Translations under genes and position numbers: made by a program
Assembly: GCA_003265975.1 (NCBI GenBank)
Contig: QFBU01000022.1
Coordinates: 1-21,198 of the forward strand
Length of the DNA stretch: 21,198 nucleotides
Direction of reading: 5' to 3'
Source: Candidatus Marinamargulisbacteria bacterium SCGC AAA071-K20
GTDB taxonomy: Bacteria; Margulisbacteria; Marinamargulisbacteria; GCA-2716485; AAA071-K20
The notes under the pieces: generated by a model
Told to the model about the DNA's origin: nothing
Seen by the model: the letters and a program-made list of their open reading frames with translations, nothing else
Database searches by the model: none
Shown: one piece after another, positions 14,344-21,198 of the stretch
How positions within the stretch are numbered: the first letter of the stretch is position 1
Layout: every line of letters starts with the position of its first letter

Positions 14344-15597
14344 ATGTCACGTTTAACAATTGAGGGAGGCTTTCCTTTAAAAGGAACCGTTCAGGTATCA
14401 GGCGCAAAAAACTCTGTTTTGCCTATACTTGCGGCATGTATTATGCTCGATGGAGAGACCGTTCTTACGAATGTCCCTTATTTAAATGACGTTAGTATTA
14501 TGGTGCGGATGTTAAGTGCTTTAGGGGTTAGAGCTGAATATTATCATCACAACAAAATTAAAATTTGGAATAAAGGTAAGCTTCGCCATATGGCACCTTA
14601 CGACTTAGTAACCTCTATGAGAGCTTCTTTTTTTGTGGCGGGTCCGTTGCTTGCTAAAACGGGTTTAGCTAAGGTTCCACTTCCTGGTGGCTGTTCTATA
14701 GGAACAAGACCTGTTGATATTCATTTAAAAGGGTTTGAAGCTTTAGGAGCGAAGGTGTCTATTGAACATGGGTTTGTTTCTATGCAAGCAGACAAACTTA
14801 AAGGTGGGCCTGTTCCTTTAGGATTTCCTTCTGTAGGTGCTACTGAAAACTTAATGATGGCGGCTAGTTTGGCAGAAGGTGACACCGTAATCCAAAATGC
14901 AGCAAAAGAACCAGAAATTACAGATTTAGCCAATTTATTAATTCAAGCCGGTGCCAAAATAGAAGGCGTTGGAACATCTACTATTCATATTACAGGCGTT
15001 AAAACATTACAGGGGCTAGCGTCATATCCAATTATTCCAGACAGAATTGAAGCTGGAACATTAATTATTGCGGCCGCATTGTGTGACGATGAAGTGCGGG
15101 TTGAAGGGGTTGTTCCTGGCCATATTGAGTCTGTCTTATACAAATTGAAACAATGTGGAGTTAATTTTACTGTTGAAGAGAATGCCGTTGTTGTAAAACC
15201 TCGAAAAAGAAACCTTACTGCCGTTGATATCGAAACGGCCCCATACCCTGGCTTTCCAACTGATATGCAAGCACAAATGATGACTTTACTAACAATTGCC
15301 GAGGGTAAAAGTATCATTAAAGAGAAGATTTTTGAAAATAGATTTATGCATGCCAGAGAACTGATGCGTATGGGCGCAAAAATTAAGATAGACGAACATA
15401 CAGCCACTATTACAGGTGTTAAAAATTTGTCTGGTGCTGAAGTTAAAATAACAGATTTAAGAGCTGGAGCGGCTTTGATATTGGCCGGGTTAGTGGCTAA
15501 AGGATATACCAATGTTTATGGGTTGCACCATTTAAATAGAGGCTATTATCAGTTAGACCAGAAGCTTAAAGAATTAGGCGCGAAGTCATTTAAGTAA
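14344..15597 (+). CDS. murA: UDP-N-acetylglucosamine 1-carboxyvinyltransferase
   Basis: This 417-residue cytosolic enzyme transfers enolpyruvate from PEP to UDP-GlcNAc, the committed step of peptidoglycan precursor synthesis. The length is normal. Key residues are present: Lys22-Asn23 in SGAKNSVLP, Arg93 in TSMRASFFVAGPLL, and the active-site loop PLPGGCSIGTRPVD with Cys117. Cys at this position predicts sensitivity to fosfomycin, whereas some lineages carry Asp. The later motif PGFPTDMQAQ contains the catalytic-domain Asp, and RAGAALILAGL near the C-terminus is typical. A good ribosome-binding site (GGAG, 7 nt spacing) precedes the ATG. The stop TAA shares its last base with the ATG of the next gene. 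Confidence 0.96.
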   Translation: MSRLTIEGGFPLKGTVQVSGAKNSVLPILAACIMLDGETVLTNVPYLNDVSIMVRMLSALGVRAEYYHHNKIKIWNKGKLRHMAPYDLVTSMRASFFVAGPLLAKTGLAKVPLPGGCSIGTRPVDIHLKGFEALGAKVSIEHGFVSMQADKLKGGPVPLGFPSVGATENLMMAASLAEGDTVIQNAAKEPEITDLANLLIQAGAKIEGVGTSTIHITGVKTLQGLASYPIIPDRIEAGTLIIAAALCDDEVRVEGVVPGHIESVLYKLKQCGVNFTVEENAVVVKPRKRNLTAVDIETAPYPGFPTDMQAQMMTLLTIAEGKSIIKEKIFENRFMHARELMRMGAKIKIDEHTATITGVKNLSGAEVKITDLRAGAALILAGLVAKGYTNVYGLHHLNRGYYQLDQKLKELGAKSFK

Positions 15598-17258
15598 TGC
15601 CTACCTTACTTGTAGGGTATTATGGTTTTTCAAATGCAGGCGATGAACATCTTTTAAAAAAAACACTTTCTCTTTTAAATTCTCTAGAAAAAAATTCAAA
15701 AATAACCACACTATTACCTTCAAATCGTAAAAAAATTTGGGGGCTAATTTCAACAATATACACCTGTGACAGAGTCGTATTAGGTGGCGGGTCTTTACTT
15801 CAAACTAGAACGTCTAAGAAGAGCTTATATTATTATTTGTTTATTTTAGGGCTGGCTATTTTTTTGAAAAAACCATGTTACGGCTTAGGCATAGGCGTTG
15901 GTCCGATAGACGATCCTGTTTCAAGATGGCTTACAAATAGGGTTTTAAGTCGATTTGAGTCTATTTCATTCCGTGATGATCTTAGCTTTACAGAATTTAG
16001 TGCGTTTCCACAACGTGCCTTATTAGGGTCTGATCTTCTGTTTTATAAATTCAAACCCTTTAAACCAGCGTATAACTCAAATGGACCTGTTGGTGTGTCT
16101 TTGAATACGAACATAGAAACTGAAGAAAATATTAACGATATAAACGACCTTCTTAATGACTCTTTTCCTTGGGTAGGGATTGCGGCTCATTTGGGAGTGG
16201 ATGATGTGATGTTAAATAGTGTTGATGTGAAAGGCGAATATTTAGAAGATTTATTAGAGGGACGTTATGATGATAATGTTGTTTATTCTTGTATTATTTC
16301 TTCGAGATACCATACCTGTTTATGGGCGGCCGCAGCAGGTGTCCCTTTTATAAGTATTGGCTTGGACCCTAAGTGTGTTTCTTTGTCTATTTTGTTTGGA
16401 CAAGAACATCGGTTTTCTATTACTGAAGAAATAATAGATGATATAGAACATGTTTGTAGTCAGGCCGATAAATATATTAGAGCCCTCAAAAAAGGTGTCG
16501 ATACGGCTATTTTACGCTCGAAAGTTCATGCGTCTGTGTTAAACCCTACTCTGAGTATTTTCGGTTTTGATGTATCTACTATGCCGTTATCTTCAGTTCT
16601 ACATACTTTGAAAAAAGAGTCAGAACAACAAAAACTTACCCGACTGATAACCTTAAACCCTCAAATGATTATGGATTGTGAAAAAGATAAACAGTTAAAT
16701 GATTGGGTAAAAAAAGCGAATCTAATAGTGGCCGACGGACAAGGTGTAGTCATGGCGTCAAAACTAATTTGGAAAAAAGATATAAGTCCGGTGACAGGAA
16801 TTGATCTTGTAGAAGGGGTTTGTGAATTGGGTGGAAAGGTTTTTTTAATAGGTGCCAGCAAAGAAGGCATATCCCTTTCAGTTGACTCTTTAAAAACTAG
16901 GTATCAAGACTTAGAAGTGTGTGGATACTCGACTGGATATTTGACCCCGGAACAAGAGTTTGAAGTGATTGAGAAAATCAAGGAATCGCAACCTACCTTT
17001 ATTTTTGTAGGAATGGGGTTTCCCCGACAAGAATATTTTATACAAGAGCTTGAAAGGGCTGGCGTAATTGGTGTTGTAATTGGTGTCGGGGGTGTTTTTG
17101 ATGTATTTTCAGGACAGTTTTCTCGAGCGCCGTCCTGGGTTAGGTCATTGCGATGTGAATGGCTATATCGAGGGGCGAAGCAACCAGAAAGAATTTTAAA
17201 ATGGGGGTTTCTACCAAAATATTTATATAAATTAGGAAAACATTTGATTGAAAAGTAA
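15597..17258 (+). CDS. Fusion of CsaB-type polysaccharide pyruvyl transferase and WecG/TagA-type glycosyltransferase
   Basis: The protein has 553 residues and two domains. Residues 1-310 match CsaB: LLVGYYGFSNAGDEHLL (4-20), VVLGGGSLLQ (60-69), YGLGIGVGPI (95-104), GSDLLF and SSRYHTCLWAAAAGVP (235-250, with Arg237 and His239 expected at the active site). CsaB adds ketal-pyruvate to ManNAc-containing wall polymers that bind SLH domains. Residues 318-553 match WecG/TagA/CpsF: ITLNPQMI with Thr352, ADGQGVV with Asp380, TGIDL (400-404), FVGMGFPRQEYF (470-481), and GVGGVFDVFSGQFSRAP, then LRCEWLYR and QPERI. TagA-type enzymes transfer ManNAc(A) onto lipid-linked GlcNAc. The fusion therefore may combine two steps of one surface-polymer pathway. 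There is no signal peptide; C-terminal basic residues could associate with the membrane. The start overlaps the murA stop, indicating coupling to peptidoglycan synthesis. Confidence 0.9.
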   Translation: MPTLLVGYYGFSNAGDEHLLKKTLSLLNSLEKNSKITTLLPSNRKKIWGLISTIYTCDRVVLGGGSLLQTRTSKKSLYYYLFILGLAIFLKKPCYGLGIGVGPIDDPVSRWLTNRVLSRFESISFRDDLSFTEFSAFPQRALLGSDLLFYKFKPFKPAYNSNGPVGVSLNTNIETEENINDINDLLNDSFPWVGIAAHLGVDDVMLNSVDVKGEYLEDLLEGRYDDNVVYSCIISSRYHTCLWAAAAGVPFISIGLDPKCVSLSILFGQEHRFSITEEIIDDIEHVCSQADKYIRALKKGVDTAILRSKVHASVLNPTLSIFGFDVSTMPLSSVLHTLKKESEQQKLTRLITLNPQMIMDCEKDKQLNDWVKKANLIVADGQGVVMASKLIWKKDISPVTGIDLVEGVCELGGKVFLIGASKEGISLSVDSLKTRYQDLEVCGYSTGYLTPEQEFEVIEKIKESQPTFIFVGMGFPRQEYFIQELERAGVIGVVIGVGGVFDVFSGQFSRAPSWVRSLRCEWLYRGAKQPERILKWGFLPKYLYKLGKHLIEK

Positions 17259-17317
17259 TTGTTTTAAAATCTAAGGAACCTAATCTATTAATATAATTCG
17301 ATGCAATTAGCGTTGTG

Positions 17318-17346
17318 TTGAGACGATAACTTACATGAATTATTTT
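17318..17346 (+). promoter_or_regulatory. Candidate promoter of the 1265-residue orphan protein gene
   Basis: TTGAGA (17318-17323) and TATTTT (17341-17346) are separated by 17 bp. The expected transcription start near 17353 lies at the edge of the palindrome at 17355-17375. A second possible -10, an exact TATAAT at 17292-17297, has no good -35. The rest of the 17259-17395 gap holds no gene. Confidence 0.4.
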
Positions 17347-17354
17347 TAAAAATA

Positions 17355-17375
17355 TTATGTCATATTTTGACATAA
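17355..17375. promoter_or_regulatory. Perfect palindrome between promoter and ribosome-binding site: operator or 5'-UTR hairpin
   Basis: TTATGTCA (17355-17362) and TGACATAA (17368-17375) are perfect 8-bp inverted arms around a TATTT spacer. The element begins at the predicted transcription start and ends 5 nt before the GAGGAG ribosome-binding site. A dimeric repressor bound here would block initiation; as RNA, the hairpin would sit at the very 5' end of the message. The 13-bp centre-to-centre arm spacing fits a typical helix-turn-helix dimer site. Confidence 0.5.
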
Positions 17376-17395
17376 AGCATGAGGAGTTTTTTTAA

Positions 17396-20300
17396 ATGGG
17401 TAGTATGCTTGGACTACAACCTTCCCCCGTATCATTTGTTTCAAATAGTAAAGGCCAGCGTCATAAATCAACGTCATTAGCGTTAATTGTAGGTAAACGT
17501 AGATCTAGGCCGAGTAGTGAAGTTCTGTCTGGTAAATTGAATAGAGTTCTTATAGGAAATACAGCCCCTACTAAGGTAAGAATTCTTGAGAATTTACTTG
17601 GGCAAGTAGAATATCGTATGGACTTTCATAATAAGGGAGTCTCATCACAGCATAAAAATAGATTAGAGGTTTACTCTAATCTAGCGGCCTTAATTAAAGG
17701 ACAACTTACAGACCTTGACGTTACTGGAGTTGGACAATTTTTTGATCAAGCGTCGTATGTAGACTTAAGATTTAAGAGTATTAATATCCCTGTAGTTGAT
17801 GAGGCTTTTGTTCTAAAGGCCTGTAATGATGATGGGGCTATGGATTGGGCAAAATATGTTCAAGGTGGGGCTATGCTTGAGCCTAATAAACAGACTTTAA
17901 CGGCCACTTTGAATGAAGGTTTTGGTAAGAATTTAACTAGAATGCTTCAAACTATCTCTCAACTGCGCTTATCTAAATTTCAGAGATTACAAATATTTGA
18001 CGACTTAAATCAGCGTGTAAAGACCCTAGAGGCAGACGCCAATAGCGGTAGATCTGCTAGTAGAGGCAAGACAGTAGTTCATAATTATATGTGCGACTAC
18101 GTTTCAACAATCCTTCAAAAAGAGAGAGCTAACTTGGAGGCTGCTGATACCACGGTTGCAGAAGTAGCAGCAGGCGCTCACTTATGCACAGCGACTGTTG
18201 TTAACTCTAGTTCTTCATTTCCAATGCCTAGATTAGTAAGTGCTGTAAAAAGCACTTATGCTGCTTTTGCGGTTAGAGCTGATGTTGTAGCGATGCATGG
18301 GGTAGCCGAAGCCGATGTACGTAAAATGAATGCTGTAAATGACACCATTGATGAATTATTGATGGGTAAGTTAGTTTCAGACTTCAATTCTCTTATAACA
18401 AATAAAGTTGATTTAAACGATTCTAAATTTACCCATACCTATTTTTTAAATATGGTGAGAGTTTTAAAAAGTCCTGCGCATACGCCTCATATGGCAGCCC
18501 TTAAAGCGGCGGCTTTATTTACAATGTTTTCTAGCGAAAAGTTTTCAAGTGTAGATTTACCAAAAGCCTTAGCCGAAGTTGGAAGACGCGGAGTATTGTC
18601 TGAAAAAGGATTGTCTTTAGAAAATAATGATCTTTTATTTGCACTGGAGATACTTGGTGATTATCTTAATCAAAATAAATTGATGAGTACATCATCAGCT
18701 ATGACTATTCCAAATGATATGTATATTCGACTTCAACATTTTTTCAAACAACTTTCGACACTTTCTGAGTCTGGATTACTAATTAGACGTGAAGACGATA
18801 TGCACGAATACTCTGAGAAAGCGTGGCACGGGATGTCTTCGAATACTTTGCGAGGGCATTTAGAAGTAGATATTAAAGCAATTAATCCATTACATTCAAA
18901 ACAAGCTGGAAAAAATGCGGCTCAGAGTTGGCTATATCAATTAACTAGTCATTTAGGACTTGAGAGTGGGAGCGACGTGCATTTTATGATGGGCGTTCGT
19001 TCAATTCGCCATAGTGAGAGTTTTATTACACGGCTCCTATCAAGCTTTTTACATTCTCAAACGGCCAACTTAGAGTCGTTTTATGACCACTCGGACTATG
19101 ACAATGAGTCCTTGAATCCTGCTAAAATTGTAGAGCGTATTCATAATGTACTTTCAAATATTCCATTCTCAGAAGATGCAAAAGAAAATGTAAGGTCTTT
19201 GCTACCTAGCATTTTTGAAATGGGTGCAAAGGTCTCAGTATGTGACTCATTGCTGAACTTGCATTCTAATTCAAACCCAGTTTTTAATAATGATTTAATT
19301 TTAGCGCTTGTTGATGTATTCCTTGAACAATATAAGTCTGGCTCTTTTGATGATAAAACAGACCAATTGGGTCGTATTTTAAATCGCTTGAATAAGTTAA
19401 CAAACTTGTTGGCTGATGATGAAAAAGAGCAAACCTTAAGTCTCCTTAATCAAAGTGTTTCTCCTAGTGCTGAATTACTTGTATTTGAAAATGAAGATTC
19501 TGAAAAATCACTTCTTAAATTCTTTTTGGAACCCAGAATTTCTACTCGGTCTTCTGTAGCTCAGTTGATGTTTGATCAGAATACGGGTGGTGCTATAGTT
19601 CTGTCTGTTGGCAACCTTTGGCTTGATATTATCAAGCACGATGATGACTTAGCTGTTCGTTATTTTAATGTTTTAGTTCCAAAACTTTCTGGAGAGTCAA
19701 CATCTTATTTTAAAGACTTCTTAACTACTAATGCCCAGAGACCAGATGTAGCACTTTTCTTTTCTACTCATTTCCTTGATAAGTGGATGGGTGTGTTTGG
19801 AGACGTTTCGATGACTTCTCCAGGTCCAACAGCGAAGTCTGATGAACGTGAAGCTTCTTTTATTAACAAGGTAACTACTCGAGTTAGTACTGTTTTTTCT
19901 TGGATCAATAGTTTTGTTCCAGGATTGTTTAAAGAAGGTAGTTCTGATTCGAGTGTTGTTAATTATTTAAAAGGTGATTCAGATAAAGAAATAGGGTTTG
20001 AAAAGCTTGATGGTTTAACTTTTGCCAGGTCCTTAGCTGTATTTTCTTCTTCAGAAGTAAATTCGGAGTTTAATTATGAACCAACAGAGGTACAGGGTAG
20101 AGTTTTTGATGCAGCTGCTTATCTTGAAATTGAGAATCAAGTGCTTGAGGGGAAAGACCCTGTAGAAGCAATGGGTGTACTTACTAGAGACACTGACACA
20201 TCTTCAAGAACTATTGAGCAATTTGAATATACACGGCAGTTATTTTTAAATACCTATATATTATCTCGTGCTCAAAAGCTTGTAAAAGAAGGGTATTCAG

Positions 20301-21193
20301 ACTCAAATATTCACAAGTTTTCTATTGTAAGTCCTGGGAAAATGTTTAGTTCAAACTTTTTTGCTACAAAGGTATTAGACATAAAAAATGGTCATTCAGT
20401 AAATCTGGGATTAGTGGCCGATATTGTTCATAAAAAACATGACTACCCAGTTATGAGGAATTTCCAACTTTTACTTCAAAACACGATAGTTATTGATTTA
20501 CTTAATGACTGTTTAGAACTGGGACGACAAGGGAAACTTTCTCCTCGCGACAAACTGTTATTAACTGATAAAATGGATAGTTTGAAGACTGAACTTTCTG
20601 CCATATTTAATAAAGAACGGCTCTATGAAGGGACTCAAAAAGTGCTTGAAGCGGCGCCTCAATTTTTTATGTCTCCAAGAGCTTTTAGTGCCAAAGAAAC
20701 ACTTCGCAATATTATAAAGATGCAAGCTAAAGCAGGTAGTTCGATTACTGTTGCAGACCCCGCTACTTATAATCGCTTATTTGGTAGTTTAAAAAGGGAT
20801 GATGAGAGACGCGTATTTATGGTGGATGTTATTTCAGCAAATGGTATTGAGAAGGGGACGGCTATAATTTCTTCAATTTTAAATTCAATTTTTGATAAAG
20901 ACGATTTGGGTTCTGTGAATTTACATTTGGATTATATGGAGTCCTTAGTAAAGCTTTTATACCCAGTAAGTAGTCGTGCTGATAGTGTGAAAACTCACCT
21001 TAAAGAACTTTATGAAAAGTTGTCTAACGTCGTTGCTGACGCGTCTTCTAAAAGTGTTACTAAATACGCCAAAGGATTAGAAGACAGATTTACAAACACA
21101 TGGATTCATCCTGTTTTTCAAGATTTTGTAGGAACAGACCCAGCTCTTATATATATCTGTGTAAACTGGACCATTTTTAACTTCTACCTGTAA
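17396..21193 (+). CDS. Large protein of unknown family (1265 residues)
   Basis: I do not recognise this protein. It is one uninterrupted frame starting at an ATG with an excellent ribosome-binding site (GAGGAG, 9 nt spacing). There is no signal peptide and no obvious membrane span, so it is probably cytosolic. The first ~50 residues are basic and low in acidic residues (KGQRHKSTSLALIVGKRRSR at 19-38). The rest looks largely alpha-helical: leucine-rich amphipathic segments separated by short polar loops, for example ILENLLGQVEYRMDF (63-77) and LTRMLQTISQLRLSKFQRLQ. Ser- and Asp-rich linkers are frequent. I see no Walker, protease, nuclease or glycosyltransferase motifs and no clear internal repeat by eye. 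Base and codon use look like the neighbours, so recent foreign origin is not evident. The last ~16 residues, following a TATATATAT run close to the window edge, look atypical and could reflect a sequence or assembly end effect. The candidate operator upstream suggests regulated expression. Confidence 0.75.
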   Translation: MGSMLGLQPSPVSFVSNSKGQRHKSTSLALIVGKRRSRPSSEVLSGKLNRVLIGNTAPTKVRILENLLGQVEYRMDFHNKGVSSQHKNRLEVYSNLAALIKGQLTDLDVTGVGQFFDQASYVDLRFKSINIPVVDEAFVLKACNDDGAMDWAKYVQGGAMLEPNKQTLTATLNEGFGKNLTRMLQTISQLRLSKFQRLQIFDDLNQRVKTLEADANSGRSASRGKTVVHNYMCDYVSTILQKERANLEAADTTVAEVAAGAHLCTATVVNSSSSFPMPRLVSAVKSTYAAFAVRADVVAMHGVAEADVRKMNAVNDTIDELLMGKLVSDFNSLITNKVDLNDSKFTHTYFLNMVRVLKSPAHTPHMAALKAAALFTMFSSEKFSSVDLPKALAEVGRRGVLSEKGLSLENNDLLFALEILGDYLNQNKLMSTSSAMTIPNDMYIRLQHFFKQLSTLSESGLLIRREDDMHEYSEKAWHGMSSNTLRGHLEVDIKAINPLHSKQAGKNAAQSWLYQLTSHLGLESGSDVHFMMGVRSIRHSESFITRLLSSFLHSQTANLESFYDHSDYDNESLNPAKIVERIHNVLSNIPFSEDAKENVRSLLPSIFEMGAKVSVCDSLLNLHSNSNPVFNNDLILALVDVFLEQYKSGSFDDKTDQLGRILNRLNKLTNLLADDEKEQTLSLLNQSVSPSAELLVFENEDSEKSLLKFFLEPRISTRSSVAQLMFDQNTGGAIVLSVGNLWLDIIKHDDDLAVRYFNVLVPKLSGESTSYFKDFLTTNAQRPDVALFFSTHFLDKWMGVFGDVSMTSPGPTAKSDEREASFINKVTTRVSTVFSWINSFVPGLFKEGSSDSSVVNYLKGDSDKEIGFEKLDGLTFARSLAVFSSSEVNSEFNYEPTEVQGRVFDAAAYLEIENQVLEGKDPVEAMGVLTRDTDTSSRTIEQFEYTRQLFLNTYILSRAQKLVKEGYSDSNIHKFSIVSPGKMFSSNFFATKVLDIKNGHSVNLGLVADIVHKKHDYPVMRNFQLLLQNTIVIDLLNDCLELGRQGKLSPRDKLLLTDKMDSLKTELSAIFNKERLYEGTQKVLEAAPQFFMSPRAFSAKETLRNIIKMQAKAGSSITVADPATYNRLFGSLKRDDERRVFMVDVISANGIEKGTAIISSILNSIFDKDDLGSVNLHLDYMESLVKLLYPVSSRADSVKTHLKELYEKLSNVVADASSKSVTKYAKGLEDRFTNTWIHPVFQDFVGTDPALIYICVNWTIFNFYL

Positions 21194-21198
21194 GTCTT

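Noticed and set aside
1..21198. CRISPR arrays, insertion sequences, tRNA or rRNA genes, phage or toxin-antitoxin modules
   Set aside because: No regularly spaced repeats, transposase motifs, cloverleaf or rRNA-like segments, or phage genes were seen while reading both strands; a tRNAscan or Infernal run would be needed to exclude small RNAs fully.

Overview
The window is AT-rich, gene-dense bacterial chromosome using the standard code, with TAA, TGA and TAG all acting as stops. A cell-surface protein, an outer-membrane-type beta-barrel, LspA and MurA together suggest a diderm with peptidoglycan and lipoproteins. The CsaB-WecG fusion, the FlgD-Ig/PorV-like pair and the DUF5665 protein fit an uncultured candidate-phylum lineage. 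A marine Margulisbacteria-like organism is my best guess, but this is inference, since no rRNA or phylogenetic marker was tested.

Layout. (1) Positions 1-3990, plus strand: the 3' part of a large FG-GAP/Ig-like surface protein ending in a FlgD-type Ig domain, overlapped by a PorV/UPF0164-like barrel gene. (2) Positions 4105-9103, plus strand: gap, then pgk-DUF5665-lspA-rluD as a tightly overlapping run. gap and pgk are separated by about 1.1 kb holding decayed genes on the minus strand. One is a multi-membrane-span protein, possibly mitochondrial-carrier-like, with a nonsense codon and a frameshift. (3) Positions 9157-10029, plus strand: a secreted LytM/M23 peptidase. (4) Positions 12489 down to 10038, minus strand: lysC, a divergent PlsY-like membrane protein lacking the catalytic motifs, and the remains of a membrane-anchored LuxR-type regulator broken by frameshifts. 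(5) Positions 12621-17258, plus strand: an MscS-type channel, a small P-loop kinase, murA and a csaB-wecG fusion. (6) Positions 17396-21193, plus strand: a 1265-residue protein of unknown family behind a strong ribosome-binding site and a perfect palindrome.

How the genes relate: gap and pgk are lower glycolysis. MurA, the M23 peptidase, LspA and CsaB-WecG all serve the envelope: peptidoglycan, lipoprotein maturation and pyruvylated surface polysaccharide. The two halves of the CsaB-WecG fusion probably act in the same surface-polymer pathway.

The main points for a second look are the orphan giant protein with its candidate operator, the two decayed minus-strand loci, the dead-looking PlsY homologue, and four genes whose -10 element lies almost on the start codon with no ribosome-binding site (leaderless candidates).
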